Positions 1 to 9,192 are shown, counted from the stretch's first letter. The stretch is 64,000 bases of DNA from Albidovulum aestuarii (GCF_029961185.1 NZ_JASBQQ010000003.1:310001-374000); one strand, 5' to 3'. Numbers and translations: made by a program. Notes: a model not told the origin generated them from the letters alone.

Positions 1-634
1 GTAGGATGCTGACGAGCGCGTTGACCGTCTTTTTACGTTTCCTAAGCGCTTCACTGTCAAGTTCATCTATTCGACGCTTTGGCCGTGGCTTTTGTTTGCC
101 TCGCTTCGGAGCTGTTTCGAGAACGTCCCGGCAGAACTCGGTGAACCGCCTCGATGTAAGCTCGTCCACCGGAACATCGCCAAGACGTGGAATGATATGG
201 TGGTTGATCAGCGAGAGGGTTGTTTCGAAGTGCGTGCGAGACGCCGCAACCCGCTTCCATTCTACGTAGTCCCCCAGTGCGTCTCCTATTGTAAAGCCGC
301 AAATGGTCTTGGTGTATTTGAGGTGTCGGGTGGTGCCGACAGGGTATGGTTGCGATGCGATTTCAGACACTTCGGCGGAAGAAAACCACTGATGCGCCAG
401 GCAAAGCGCGGAGTCGTATGGTAGGCCAGCTAATCCGGGGAGTTGGGCAGGCGCAAGTCTGCCCTGACGGTATCCCCCGTCCTTCCTGCGAACGCGGGCA
501 ACCCAATATGCTGGTCTTCCGGGCAGTTTCTGAAGTCCGATGTGGCGGCAAAATTCGAGGATGTTCCAGTAAGGGGGTATCCTAGCGGGGAGGTCGATTA
601 GGTTCTGTGGATCTGCGAGGCTGGGCGCGTGCAT
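1..634 (-). CDS. Tyrosine-type site-specific integrase, N-terminal part (cut by window edge)
   Basis: Reading the minus strand from the ATG at 634 gives 211 uninterrupted codons to the window edge, so the C-terminal catalytic domain lies outside. A strong Shine-Dalgarno (GGAGG, 5 nt before the ATG) fixes the start. Residues of about 110-190 look like the SAM-like core-binding domain of phage integrases: a helix containing GDYVEWKRVAASRTHFETT, then IIPRLGDVPVDELTSRRF and a basic stretch ending in RKRKKTVNALVSIL. The first 100 residues are not recognisable. Catalytic residues cannot be checked. It lies back-to-back with a second recombinase at 873. Assignment to the integrase family is by pattern and is fairly secure; element type is unknown. 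Confidence 0.8.
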   Translation of the reverse strand, partial: MHAPSLADPQNLIDLPARIPPYWNILEFCRHIGLQKLPGRPAYWVARVRRKDGGYRQGRLAPAQLPGLAGLPYDSALCLAHQWFSSAEVSEIASQPYPVGTTRHLKYTKTICGFTIGDALGDYVEWKRVAASRTHFETTLSLINHHIIPRLGDVPVDELTSRRFTEFCRDVLETAPKRGKQKPRPKRRIDELDSEALRKRKKTVNALVSIL

Positions 635-752
635 GGTTTTCCTCCTGCCCCATATCGGGCGAGAAACATTCGCGCGCCTTTTCTGTTAGCCCGTACCGCT
701 CGACATAGTCGAGAACCGCCATTTCAAGCTGCTCAAGCCTATCCGTCCTCAT
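582..752 (-). CDS. Small hypothetical protein upstream of the integrase
   Basis: A 56-residue frame starts at an ATG at 752 preceded by GGAGG about 7 nt upstream, and ends at 582, overlapping the integrase start by 53 bp in another frame. The N-terminal half is helical and charged (RTDRLEQLEMAVLDYVERY); the C-terminal part is Arg/Pro-rich and may only be overlap-driven. Small helical proteins in front of integrases sometimes act as excisionases or regulators, but nothing here shows a helix-turn-helix. The good ribosome binding site is the main support; it could also be a leader frame that couples translation to the integrase. Confidence 0.4.
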   Translation of the reverse strand: MRTDRLEQLEMAVLDYVERYGLTEKARECFSPDMGQEENHARAQPRRSTEPNRPPR

Positions 753-872
753 CTTGGGTCCTCCGACGTCGCGTGCCCCATCTTGGACGAAATAGGTTAA
801 GATTTAGTTAACGATTCAGCATTTCCCGGTGCGTCGCCGGGTCTCCAAATTCCACCAACTTGGAGTTCAGCC

Positions 873-1853
873 ATGGCAGGATTGTTTAACCGTGAAGAAG
901 AGCGCTTGGAGACCGTCGTTCGACTATCGGGCGTTTCCGCTGACACCCGGGCATCGCTTATCGAGGAATACCGGATGCGGTCCGAAGCAGCCTTCGCCCC
1001 AGCTACAATCAGGAATTACCGTCAGATCAAGAAGACCTTTGCACTTTGGTGTCAGTCTCGCGGGATCGATCCCGAGCCACCAATTGAGCCGCGCGTAATT
1101 GCCAACTATGTGGAGCATCTAGGGGGCAAGATTAGAAGCACGACCATCGAAACACGGCTCTGGGCGATTTCCGAGATGCATCGGGCCGCGTTCCAGCCGA
1201 ATCCGTGCCGACACAGGTTGGTGGAACTGGCACTGAAAGGTGTCAAGCGAACTTATGGCGCTGGCGTTCGGCAAGCTCCTGCTCTTTGCAAGAAGGAAGT
1301 CCTCGCAGCGATAAAGCGCCTTGGAGCCAGTCGTATCGAAATGCGGGACAAGGCGGTTCTTTGGGTCGCAACCGACAGCTGGTGCCGCTCTTCGGAAATT
1401 GTCGCGTTCAAGGTCAAGGACCTCATTCGTCAGGACAACGGGTCTAGTCTGCTCTACGTATCACGCTCGAAGACCGACCCCTATGGTGAGGGCGCGTATG
1501 CGTTTCTTTCAGAGGCCGGAACTAATGCCGTGTTGGAATGGATCAGACTGGCGAACCTCAAGCCGGACGATCCGATGCTGACGAAGTCACAGCAAAATGG
1601 CCGGGTTCAACAAATGGACCCGGCAACGATTTCGCGCATCATCAAGCGATGCACAGGTCGCGACGACGTATCGGCTCACTCTACCCGTGTGGGCGGTGTG
1701 CATGATGCCTTCCGGATCGGGTGTGATCTGTCAGCCATCATGGTGGCGGGGCGTTGGACATCGCCGGAAATGCCCGCCCGCTATGGTCGGCGAATACTCG
1801 CGAGCCAGTCCGCCGCAGCGAAGGTCTCCGCTGAGCTTGGGCAGATTGATTAA
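873..1853 (+). CDS. Tyrosine recombinase / phage integrase family protein
   Basis: A 326-residue protein with the full tyrosine recombinase catalytic set: Arg172 (in CRSSE), Lys200 (SRSKTD), His269 and Arg272 (AHSTR), Trp295 in the second His/Trp position (AGRW) and nucleophile Tyr304 (ARYGRR). Residues of about 35-125 form the SAM-like DNA-binding domain. Family members cut and rejoin DNA at short core sites through a 3'-phosphotyrosine link. Start is the ATG at 873 with GGAG 8 nt upstream. It lies divergent from the partial integrase at 1-634, so the island end carries two recombinases of different type. The lack of a long arm-binding region suggests a mobile-element or plasmid-type recombinase rather than a lambda-like integrase. 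Confidence 0.88.
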   Translation: MAGLFNREEERLETVVRLSGVSADTRASLIEEYRMRSEAAFAPATIRNYRQIKKTFALWCQSRGIDPEPPIEPRVIANYVEHLGGKIRSTTIETRLWAISEMHRAAFQPNPCRHRLVELALKGVKRTYGAGVRQAPALCKKEVLAAIKRLGASRIEMRDKAVLWVATDSWCRSSEIVAFKVKDLIRQDNGSSLLYVSRSKTDPYGEGAYAFLSEAGTNAVLEWIRLANLKPDDPMLTKSQQNGRVQQMDPATISRIIKRCTGRDDVSAHSTRVGGVHDAFRIGCDLSAIMVAGRWTSPEMPARYGRRILASQSAAAKVSAELGQID

Positions 1854-2083
1854 AGTGACTCCAGGCGTGGTCGAGTCCGGGTTCATGGCATGGGTGGTGC
1901 CACCCCGCGTGGCAGTGCGCGTTGAAACTGGAAGCGCAGCGGGCGGCCACCGGATGCAGTCGAGATGTGCTGGTTGGTGAACGTGCTCGCCCGAATGGTC
2001 CGCGATGAAGGGGAGTTAGTCTTGAGGAAAGAACGAAACTGCCGAGTGGCGGCCTTGGACAGCACCTAGTCTCCAGATACCAG

Positions 2084-2776
2084 CTAGTTCGTAGCCCCGC
2101 GCCTTCTGGCAAAATAGGTTGAAAGTCGCGCCTCGGACACATCACTTTCATAGCAAATCGGGTTGTAGCCACCGGGTTTGGACCACGCACTTCTGCCCCC
2201 GCAACGACGCCCGGCTCTGTCTCTGTTGTATGGGCAGGGGCAGGAACCAGGATATGCGGCAATGCTCTGTTCAATAATTTCGGCCTTCGCCCGCCTAATC
2301 TCCGCCGACGTCGGGGCTGCAACGGACCGCTGTTTGATCGCGTTGGGAGTCGCCGCCACTGGCGCTGTGCGCGAAACGAAACGGCTTGCCATCCAGCCAC
2401 GACCAAGCGGAGTTTCGATTTCGCTCCAGCCCTCTCGCTCACTCAGCAACATGGCGTGGGTACCTTTCGATAATTGCCCAATCGATCGGTCGGCTAGGGA
2501 TGGTCCTGCCCTGAGGTTTACCCTGTCGCCGGTTACAAAAACCGGTGTCGATGCGGTGGCGGCTGTGGTGGCTACGTCCTTGGCCGCTGAGCTAGATTGA
2601 GCCACTAGACGCGTGGAACGCTCGGAGTTTGTTTGGGGTGCTGCATCGTCATTAGCCGTTTCGGGGACGATGGAATCGACTGCGGCAGATGTCGGGGCGG
2701 AGTGGGGTTGTTCTGGTCCCTGCCATACCGCGTAAGCGAGGGCTGCGACAATCAGCATTCCAATAATCCAACGCAT
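2084..2776 (-). CDS. SH3b-domain protein with N-terminal membrane anchor
   Basis: A 230-residue protein. Residues 1-18 form a hydrophobic signal or anchor segment with an early Arg. Residues 20-78 are a low-complexity Ala/Ser/Thr linker. Residues of about 79-136 match a bacterial SH3 domain (RVNLRAGPS, then GWSEIETPLGRGWMASRFV). The C-terminal part carries a Cys-rich motif (CPCPYNRDRAGRRCGGRSA) often seen after SH3b domains in prophage and accessory proteins. SH3b domains usually bind peptidoglycan or peptides, so an envelope location is likely. It stands alone between the recombinase and the tRNA gene. Its exact role is unknown; the domain call is secure. Confidence 0.75.
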   Translation of the reverse strand: MRWIIGMLIVAALAYAVWQGPEQPHSAPTSAAVDSIVPETANDDAAPQTNSERSTRLVAQSSSAAKDVATTAATASTPVFVTGDRVNLRAGPSLADRSIGQLSKGTHAMLLSEREGWSEIETPLGRGWMASRFVSRTAPVAATPNAIKQRSVAAPTSAEIRRAKAEIIEQSIAAYPGSCPCPYNRDRAGRRCGGRSAWSKPGGYNPICYESDVSEARLSTYFARRRGATN

Positions 2777-2971
2777 GAAATCTCCACGTTTGAAATGGTC
2801 TGTGAAGCGCGAAATACTTACACGCTACCACGCTACGTGTCGGTTTTCGTCAAATTCTTTTGGTGGGTTGCGGACATCCCCTCGGTGTTTGGAACAATCG
2901 CGAAATTTAGTGCGAACTGGGGTCGTCATCAATCTTTGAGGTCGCAAAATGTTCTCCTATTGTTCCTTATC

Positions 2972-3271
2972 ATGAGTCGCCGCACTACCCCTCAGCACAA
3001 GAACGACGGACGCGCCTTTCCCAACAAGAACAGGCGCATCGTGCTCGCCCCTCGCTACAACCTTCGTGTTGAGGACTTCCAAGACTGCCACGCTCTCGTC
3101 GTGGAGTGTATGAACTGTGGCCACAAGGGCAGGGTATCGGCTTCCAAGATGCGCGAGATGTTTGAGCCATACGAACGCATCAAGTTGATCGAAGGAAAAC
3201 TTCGCTGCGGAAAGTGTGGCAAGGTGAACGGCACTCACTGGCACGTGGAGGAATCGGCTACAGGTCCGTAA
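2972..3271 (+). CDS. Zinc-ribbon-like hypothetical protein
   Basis: A 99-residue basic protein. Two CxxC pairs (CMNCGHKGRV and CGKCGKVNGTHW) about 35 residues apart form a probable zinc ribbon, preceded by a Lys/Arg/Asn-rich tail. The open frame continues upstream to 2633, but that part has no family-like sequence, so I chose the internal ATG at 2972; no clear ribosome binding site is seen there. It lies in the accessory segment between the recombinases and tRNA-Ala. The fold suggests nucleic-acid binding or a structural role. Function is not recognised. Confidence 0.6.
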   Translation: MSRRTTPQHKNDGRAFPNKNRRIVLAPRYNLRVEDFQDCHALVVECMNCGHKGRVSASKMREMFEPYERIKLIEGKLRCGKCGKVNGTHWHVEESATGP

Positions 3272-3463
3272 CTTCATCAGCGGCACCGCTGCAATTTGGT
3301 GTGGACTTGAACGTGCTGGACAGAACTTCAATTCGTAAAGTGAAGCACTGCGAATTGCTCGACGCAAAGCTATGGAAAGCCATCATCCGGCGGAAAAAAC
3401 GGCGGAATAAGCGGCTCGCTCTTAGAAAATTCTATTTGTTATTAATACATTGAGTGAAATGAT

Positions 3464-3539
<76 letters not shown>

Positions 3540-3720
3540 ACCTGAGGTCCGGGCGTTGCCGCCCGCGTGAGGCGCGATATAGGCAACGCGGTGGGGCGGC
3601 GCAAGGGAAAAATCGCACGGCCCCACAGAATGCGGGCCAGTATCCACGGGTGCAAACGAAACGGGCGCGACAGTGCCGCGCCCGGGGGAAATGTGTGAGG
3701 AAGGAGACAGCCTGCTTTGG

Positions 3721-4050
3721 TCAGCTGTCGTCGTCATTGCCTGCGACGTCGGCGATATCGTCGAGCGAGACATCATCGTCGTCGTCATCTTCCAAGAGAT
3801 CGTCGTCGATATCCGAGTCGGCGGCATCATCGTCGAGATCCGTATCATCCGTCAGATCGTCGGTATCGAGATCAGTGGCCTTCGGCGCCGCCTTTTCGCT
3901 GATCAGGGTCCGGCCGCGACCGGCCACGAGGCTTTCGGCCGTGAAGGTGTGACCGCATTCCGGGCAGGTCATCGGGTCGCGCTGCAGGTCGTAGAACCGG
4001 CTGGCGCAATGCGGGCAAAGGCGCTTGACGCCCCATTCGTCCTTGGGCAT
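3721..4050 (-). CDS. TIGR02300 (FYDLN acid) family protein
   Basis: A 109-residue protein that begins MPKDEWGVKRLCPHCASRFY and contains the family-defining RFYDLQRDP stretch between two CxxC pairs (CPHC, CPEC), a zinc-ribbon-like knuckle. From about residue 58 the chain is almost entirely Asp/Glu with scattered hydrophobics. The family is widespread in Alphaproteobacteria and has no established function; such an acidic tail suggests binding to a basic partner or to RNA polymerase-like surfaces, but that is only an idea. The frame is open upstream to 4929, yet family homology begins at the ATG at 4050. It runs divergently from the peptidase at 4207. Confidence 0.9.
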   Translation of the reverse strand: MPKDEWGVKRLCPHCASRFYDLQRDPMTCPECGHTFTAESLVAGRGRTLISEKAAPKATDLDTDDLTDDTDLDDDAADSDIDDDLLEDDDDDDVSLDDIADVAGNDDDS

Positions 4051-4206
4051 GGAACACTCCTTCCGTGCACGTCTATTCGAGAGTCGGTGCCAACTGCCAC
4101 AAGTGTGCGGGGCTGTCAAAGGCTTTCGGCCGCATTTCGCGCGACGTCGCGCTTTGGCCTTTTCCCTGCCGGTGGCCGCGGTAATCTGGGGTGACGGAAG
4201 GATCCC

Positions 4207-4899
4207 ATGACTCAGCACAGATTGCCCGGAGACCCTCCCCTGGAGATCACGCTGCGCCGCTCCGCCCGGGCCCGGCGGTTTTCGCTCCGCGTGTCGCGGC
4301 TGGACGGTCGGGTGACGCTGTCCATGCCGGCCCGTGCGCGCGAGGCCGAAGCGCTGGCTTTCGCCCGCGAGAAGGAAGGCTGGCTGCGGCAGGCTGTCCT
4401 TGGCGCGGGGGAATCGCTCCGCGTCGATCGAGGGATGCTTCTGCCCTTTGAAGGACGGCAGTTGACCGTGACCGGGGCGCCGGTCAGGGCGGTCCGGGTC
4501 GAGGGTGATGCAATTCTGGTGCCTCAGGGGGTGAGCAATGTAGCGCCGCGTGTGCTGGCGTTCCTGAAACTCGCGGCGCGGCAGCGCCTGCAGGCGGCGA
4601 GCGAAACACATGCCGCTGCGATCGGGTGCCGATTCACCCGTCTCACCCTGCGCGATACGCGGTCGCGCTGGGGCTCCTGCACCGTCGACGGGCAGTTGAT
4701 GTATTCCTGGCGGCTGATCATGGCGCCGCCAGACGTGCTGGACTATGTCGCAGCCCATGAGGTCGCGCATCTTGTGGAGATGAACCATTCGCCTGATTTC
4801 TGGGCGGTGGTCGCGGGTTTGATGCCGGACTATGCCCGGCACCGGCGCTGGCTGCGGACACATGGGCCGACCCTGCACCGCGTGGACTTTGGCGGCTAA
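4207..4899 (+). CDS. YgjP-like (DUF45/M48-type) metallopeptidase
   Basis: A 230-residue cytoplasmic protein with a zinc-metallopeptidase signature HEVAHLVEMNHSPDFW: His184 and His188 with Glu185 form HExxH and His194 is the likely third ligand. Just upstream lies the family motif LRDTRSRWGSC (residues 148-158). This architecture matches YgjP/UPF0758-type putative metal-dependent hydrolases, whose substrate is unknown. The start ATG at 4207 lies 5 nt after a GGAA-type site. The gene ends 51 nt before the GntR regulator and could share a transcript with it. Confidence 0.85.
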   Translation: MTQHRLPGDPPLEITLRRSARARRFSLRVSRLDGRVTLSMPARAREAEALAFAREKEGWLRQAVLGAGESLRVDRGMLLPFEGRQLTVTGAPVRAVRVEGDAILVPQGVSNVAPRVLAFLKLAARQRLQAASETHAAAIGCRFTRLTLRDTRSRWGSCTVDGQLMYSWRLIMAPPDVLDYVAAHEVAHLVEMNHSPDFWAVVAGLMPDYARHRRWLRTHGPTLHRVDFGG

Positions 4900-4934
4900 C
4901 CGTGCGCAAGGGCAATTGACGCAGGCCACCGCTT

Positions 4935-4944
4935 TGTGATCACT
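4935..4944. promoter_or_regulatory. Near-match to TGTGATCACA at the start of the GntR gene
   Basis: The sequence TGTGATCACT matches the perfect palindromes found in pairs before sucC and sdhC at 9 of 10 positions. It lies just before the ATG at 4951. No partner site sits 21 bp away on either side. About two one-mismatch copies are expected by chance in 64 kb, so the position, not the match itself, is what makes it interesting: it would fit autorepression of the GntR gene. Confidence 0.3.
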
Positions 4945-4950
4945 GGCGGC

Positions 4951-5601
4951 ATGCTTTCATCCCCGCGCCCCGCAGATGCCGGACTTGCCGCCCATGACCG
5001 GTTGTACCGGTCTTTGCGGCAACAAATCATGCATGGCGAGATCGGTCCGGGTCAGGCGCTGACATTGCGTGGTCTCGCCAAGACCTACGGCGTGTCAATG
5101 ACCCCCGCCCGCGAAGCCCTGCGCCGACTTGCCGCCGAGGGGGCGCTCACACTGTCCTCGTCGGGTCGCGTCACGACGCCCGACCTCACCAACGAACGAA
5201 TTGAGGAACTGGCGAGCCTGCGGGCGCTGATCGAGACAGAACTGGCAAGCCGTGCCCTGCCGCGCGCGCACATGGCGCTGATTGAGCGGTTGCAGGCGAT
5301 CAACATGGCAAATGCGGAAGCGGCCGTGAAGCGCGACCCGGTGGCCTATATCCGCACAAATCTCGAATTTCACCGGACGCTTTACCTGCGCGCCCAGGCC
5401 CCGGCCATGCTGGCGGTTGCCGAAACGGTCTGGCTTCAGCTTGGCCCGACGATGCGGGCGCTTTATTCCCGTCTCAGCCGGTCCGAGCCGCCCCAGCACC
5501 ACCGCATGATCATCGCCGCGCTGAAGGCGGGTGATGAGCCGGCCTTGCGATTGGCGGTGCGGACCGATGTGACGCAAGGCCTGCGCCACCTGACCGGCTG
5601 A
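4951..5601 (+). CDS. GntR family transcriptional regulator (FCD type)
   Basis: A 216-residue regulator. Residues of about 15-75 form the GntR winged helix (LYRSLRQQIMHGEIGPGQAL, then YGVSMTPAREALRRLAAEG), followed by an all-helical FCD ligand-binding domain with RALIETELA, FHRTLYLRA and a late HHRMI motif typical of metal/organic acid binding. A GTG at 4936 in the same frame is possible (221 residues), but choosing ATG 4951 leaves a TGTGATCAC-like palindrome in the leader. FCD regulators typically respond to carboxylates. Because related palindromes precede sucC and sdhC, this gene is a candidate TCA-cycle regulator; Rhodobacter AkgR is a possible comparison from memory that I cannot confirm. 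Confidence 0.88.
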   Translation: MLSSPRPADAGLAAHDRLYRSLRQQIMHGEIGPGQALTLRGLAKTYGVSMTPAREALRRLAAEGALTLSSSGRVTTPDLTNERIEELASLRALIETELASRALPRAHMALIERLQAINMANAEAAVKRDPVAYIRTNLEFHRTLYLRAQAPAMLAVAETVWLQLGPTMRALYSRLSRSEPPQHHRMIIAALKAGDEPALRLAVRTDVTQGLRHLTG

Positions 5602-5691
5602 CGCGCGGGTGCCGCCCGGAACTCGCTTAGACTGGACCTGCGCGGTGTTTAAGGGCATCAATTTGCCTGAAACAACGCGATCAGGAGTACG

Positions 5692-6978
5692 ATGTCCCGC
5701 TCTGCCAGACTTCTTTCGCTATGTGCAGCACTGTTTCTAGCGCTGATGCTCTGCTTTGGGCTGGGGTTCGTTTACCGACACTATGCTCTTTGGCCGACCG
5801 ACCAAGTTGTCACGCTGATACGTCAGGGTAAGGCATTTCTTCGAACCGGACTTTGGGGTCGGGAGGAACAATACGCCAAGGCAACGGTATCTGAGGGCGA
5901 AGCGCGCGCCAAAATCCTGGATCCTGAGAGGTTCCTGCAGGGTTACAGGGCGCTCTTGCTTTTCGACGCGGATCTCGGGACTTATTCGATACGACTTCTC
6001 GATAGCGAAAGTCGGCAAGTACATGTGTGGCCGATCAGCTATCTGACACTTCTGCCGGGCGAAGCGACTGAGGACGTCAATCCTCATGGTATGATGGTGC
6101 TGGCCGATGGTTCTATTCTCGTGAACTTCGGACGGCGCGGAGCGGCAATTGCGAGGCTGGACAGTTGTTCAAGGCCCATGTGGATTGCGCAAGGCTCGTA
6201 TCATCATTCTATTGAACTCGACGATAGTGGTGCATTGTGGACCTGGGGCAGTCCGGACCATCACGAAAGCAACCTTCAGTCGATCATGAAACTCGATGCC
6301 GACACGGGGAAAATTTTGCGCGAAATTCAAATGCAGAGCGTGTTCAATGCCTCGGCGGACAACGTCCGGCTTTTGCGTCTTTCCGAAGATTTCGAGTTCC
6401 TTTCTGACGATCAGAACAACCCCGCGTTTGCACGCGACGTGTTTCATCCCAATGATGTTGAACCCCTTAGCGCAGAAATGGCAGATCAGTATCCCGGTTT
6501 CGAGGCGGGGGACCTTTTGCTCAGCCTCCGCAATTTGGATATGGTCGCGGTTCTCGATCCTGAAACCTTGGCAATACGATGGGCGAAGTACGGGCCTTGG
6601 CGGCGTCAGCACGATCCCGACTTTATTGGTGACGGCTTGATCGACGTCTACGACAACAACCCACAGCATGGCCGGTCCAATATCGTGACTGTCAGCACGT
6701 TGACCGGAGAAACGCAGCTAAGATGGCAGGGCGAGGACAGCAGGTTTTATTCCGTCAGCCAGGGAAAGCACCAGCGGTTGCCGAATGGAGACCATCTGGT
6801 GGTGGTCCCAGCGGAAGGACGGATCATCGAATTGACCGATAGTGGAAAGAAAGTATTCGAATACAATAATATAGCGACGGATGGGGCGAATGCCATCGTT
6901 CTGAACGCACAATGGGTTCCGCCGGACTATTTCGTGGCGAAACCCGCTTGTACCGTGGATTTGTCTGAACGCTACTAG
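5692..6978 (+). CDS. Arylsulfotransferase (ASST)-like protein
   Basis: A 428-residue protein with an N-terminal membrane anchor or signal (about residues 5-27). The body carries repeated blade-like motifs typical of the ASST beta-propeller fold: [45 protein letters not shown] and [18 protein letters not shown]. The His after NP (VNPHGMMVL) and HHS are in regions where the family keeps catalytic histidines, though I cannot align them. Codon use is visibly less GC-rich than that of lpd, with which it overlaps tail-to-tail by 4 nt, suggesting recent transfer. True sulfotransferase activity is uncertain; many relatives occur in polysaccharide loci. Confidence 0.7.
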   Translation: MSRSARLLSLCAALFLALMLCFGLGFVYRHYALWPTDQVVTLIRQGKAFLRTGLWGREEQYAKATVSEGEARAKILDPERFLQGYRALLLFDADLGTYSIRLLDSESRQVHVWPISYLTLLPGEATEDVNPHGMMVLADGSILVNFGRRGAAIARLDSCSRPMWIAQGSYHHSIELDDSGALWTWGSPDHHESNLQSIMKLDADTGKILREIQMQSVFNASADNVRLLRLSEDFEFLSDDQNNPAFARDVFHPNDVEPLSAEMADQYPGFEAGDLLLSLRNLDMVAVLDPETLAIRWAKYGPWRRQHDPDFIGDGLIDVYDNNPQHGRSNIVTVSTLTGETQLRWQGEDSRFYSVSQGKHQRLPNGDHLVVVPAEGRIIELTDSGKKVFEYNNIATDGANAIVLNAQWVPPDYFVAKPACTVDLSERY

Positions 6979-8363
6979 CTGTGGATCGGACCGTCGCCGC
7001 AGGCAAGTGCCGCTTCGCGGACAGCTTCCGAGAAGGTCGGGTGGGCATGGCAGGTCAGTGCGATATCATCGGCCGCCGCGCCGAATTCCATGCCGACGCA
7101 GATCTCATGGATCAACTCGCCCGCCGCGGGCCCGATGATATGGGCGCCGAGGATGCGGTCGGTTTCCTTGTCGGCGAGCAGTTTCACGAAGCCGTCGCCC
7201 TGAAACACCGCCTTGGCGCGGCCATTGCCCATGAAGGCGAACTTGCCGACTTTGTAGGCGCGGCCCTCTTCCTTCAACTGCTCCTCGGTCTTGCCGACCG
7301 TGGCCACTTCCGGCGCGGTGTATATCACGCCGGGGATTACATTGTAGTTAACGTGGCCGTGCTTGCCGGCGATGACCTCGGCCACCGCCATGCCCTCGTC
7401 CTCGGCCTTGTGGGCGAGCATCGGCCCCACGATGGCGTCGCCGATGGCGTAGAGGCCCTTGATATTGGTCCGCCAGTGGTCGTCGGTTTTCACCTGCCCG
7501 CGCTGTTCCATCTCCACCCCAAGCGCTTCCAGCCCGAGCCCGTCGGTATAGGGTTTTCGGCCCGTGGCGACCAGAACGCAGTCGGCGTCCAGCGTGGCCT
7601 CGCTGTCGTCCTTCCTGAGTTTGTAGGTCACCTTGGCCTTGCCGCCCTTGACGGTCGTGCCGTGAACAGCCGCGCCCATGATGAAGGTAAGCCCCTGTCT
7701 TTTCAGCAATCTCTGGAAGGTTTTCTGGACTTCCGCGTCCATGCCGGGGGTGATGGCGTCGAGGAATTCGACGACCGTTACCTTTGATCCCAGACGGGCA
7801 TAGACCGAGCCAAGTTCCAGCCCGATCACGCCCGCGCCGATCACCACCATTTCCTTCGGGATCTTGCCAAGCTCCAAGGCGCCGGTGGAGGTGACGACGA
7901 CTTTCTCGTCGACGGTCACGCCGGGCAGCGAGGAGGGCTCAGAGCCCGTGGCGATGACGATGTTCTTCGCCTCATGCACCTCGTCGCCGACCTTGACCTT
8001 GCCCGATTCGGGGATGGAGCCCCAGCCCTTCAGCCAGGTGATCTTGTTCTTTTTGAACAGAAACTCGATGCCCTTGGTGTTCTGACCGATGACCTCGTCC
8101 TTATAGGCAAGCATCTGTTTCCAGTCGACTTTCGGTGCCGCAACCTTGAGCCCCATCTTCTCGAAATTATGCTCCGCCTCGTGGAGCGAATGGCTGGCAT
8201 GGAGGAGCGCCTTTGAGGGGATGCAGCCGACGTTCAGGCAGGTGCCGCCGAGCGTTTCGCGGCCCTCCACGACGGCGGTCTTCAGCCCGAGCTGGGCGCA
8301 GCGGATGGCGCAGACATAGCCGCCGGGGCCGGCGCCGATCACGATCACGTCGAACTCAGCCAT
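6975..8363 (-). CDS. lpd: Dihydrolipoyl dehydrogenase (E3)
   Basis: A 462-residue FAD-dependent enzyme that reoxidises dihydrolipoamide of the 2-oxoglutarate dehydrogenase complex with NAD+. Visible motifs: FAD-binding GAGPGGY (10-16), redox-active Cys42 and Cys47 in [16 protein letters not shown]-binding [13 protein letters not shown], the second FAD motif GLYAIGD and the C-terminal HAHPTFSE with the catalytic His-Glu dyad. Length is standard. It is the last gene of the minus-strand TCA block after odhB and two small genes, and a strong hairpin separates it from the MAPEG gene, so it may also have its own promoter. Confidence 0.97.
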   Translation of the reverse strand: MAEFDVIVIGAGPGGYVCAIRCAQLGLKTAVVEGRETLGGTCLNVGCIPSKALLHASHSLHEAEHNFEKMGLKVAAPKVDWKQMLAYKDEVIGQNTKGIEFLFKKNKITWLKGWGSIPESGKVKVGDEVHEAKNIVIATGSEPSSLPGVTVDEKVVVTSTGALELGKIPKEMVVIGAGVIGLELGSVYARLGSKVTVVEFLDAITPGMDAEVQKTFQRLLKRQGLTFIMGAAVHGTTVKGGKAKVTYKLRKDDSEATLDADCVLVATGRKPYTDGLGLEALGVEMEQRGQVKTDDHWRTNIKGLYAIGDAIVGPMLAHKAEDEGMAVAEVIAGKHGHVNYNVIPGVIYTAPEVATVGKTEEQLKEEGRAYKVGKFAFMGNGRAKAVFQGDGFVKLLADKETDRILGAHIIGPAAGELIHEICVGMEFGAAADDIALTCHAHPTFSEAVREAALACGDGPIHS

Positions 8364-8446
8364 GGGTCACTCCTTTGGTTTTTGGTGTCGGCCATGCGTC
8401 GGCAAAACGTATGGCAAGCGTATGGCATGCTGCCCGGGCGCCGCGC

Positions 8447-8484
8447 GGGGGGCTGTCTGCCCCCCGACGCGGCCATTCGGCCGC
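8447..8484 (-). terminator. Tandem GC-rich hairpins between the MAPEG gene and lpd
   Basis: Two adjacent inverted repeats: GGGGGGC (8447-8453) with GCCCCCC (8459-8465), and GCGGCC (8469-8474) with GGCCGC (8479-8484). They lie 30 nt after the stop codon of the minus-strand MAPEG gene, next to an A/T-rich stretch. GC-rich elements of this type are common in intergenic regions of Rhodobacteraceae. They probably terminate or attenuate transcription before lpd. Confidence 0.55.
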
Positions 8485-8516
8485 TCCCCCCAGAGAGTAT
8501 TTTTGAACAGAAGAAG

Positions 8517-8912
8517 TCATGCGGCCATCAGGGCGATGATGTAGAGGATCACGGTCGCGGCGAAGCCGATGAGCCAGAGAAGCGTGCGGATGCCGGTGAT
8601 GCCGAGCCCGTAGGAAGGCACATAGAGTACGCGGGCGATCAGGAAGGCCTGTGCGGCGGTGAGGGTGGCACCGCTGAACCCGTCCTTCAGGGCAAGGATC
8701 AGGATCGAGGGGGCGAAGAGCGCCATCGCGGTGATCGAGTTCGAAAGCGCCCGGTCGAGGCGGGCGGTGATGCCGGTGAGCGTTCTGGCCTCATCGCGGG
8801 CGGACATGAGGTAGCCCATGCCAAGCTGGCCGGTGGCGCCCGTGACCTTCAGGATCAGGATGAGGGCGGTGTAGAGCCCGTAAAGCGCGAGGATGTTCAG
8901 TTCGCTGGACAT
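8517..8912 (-). CDS. MAPEG family membrane protein
   Basis: A 131-residue protein with four probable membrane helices (around residues 4-24, 55-75, 78-96 and 106-128). The segments RLDRALSNSITAMALFAP, and ARVLYVPSYGLGITGIRTLLW, match the MAPEG family (membrane-associated proteins in eicosanoid and glutathione metabolism), whose bacterial members are usually uncharacterised. It sits between the small gene at 8974 and lpd on the minus strand. Nothing links it directly to the TCA cycle; co-location may simply be conserved synteny. Confidence 0.85.
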   Translation of the reverse strand: MSSELNILALYGLYTALILILKVTGATGQLGMGYLMSARDEARTLTGITARLDRALSNSITAMALFAPSILILALKDGFSGATLTAAQAFLIARVLYVPSYGLGITGIRTLLWLIGFAATVILYIIALMAA

Positions 8913-8973
8913 GGTACGGTCCTTTCAGCTGTGTTGGGTGAACTTGGGCCGGTGCCCGGAACCACCCACCCTA

Positions 8974-9192
8974 TTACTGCTTCATTTCCACTCGCTCGGC
9001 GAGGTTAACTCCAAGACTTATCTGAGGAGCCCATTTGCCGATGTCGGCGGAGGCACACACGGCAGCAACGGATTGTGTTTTTAGTTCGTTGACATACTTG
9101 ATGCCAAAACACACGACCGCGACAGCCTTTTGCCGTGGCTCCGCTTTAATATAATCCTCGCGAAGGATGCGCCCGAGTTCGTTCGCAGTCAC
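8974..9192 (-). CDS. Small HTH-like hypothetical protein
   Basis: A 72-residue protein. Two adjacent GTG codons could start it; the second (9192) lies 5 nt after GGGAGG and is preferred. The sequence TANELGRILREDYIKAEPRQ, then GIKYVNEL and ISLGVNLAERVEM, resembles small helix-turn-helix-like proteins sometimes seen near restriction or mobile genes, though I am recalling this rather than aligning it. It is set between odhB and the MAPEG gene and has lower GC than either, so it may be a later insertion into the block. Function unknown. Confidence 0.55.
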   Translation of the reverse strand: MTANELGRILREDYIKAEPRQKAVAVVCFGIKYVNELKTQSVAAVCASADIGKWAPQISLGVNLAERVEMKQ

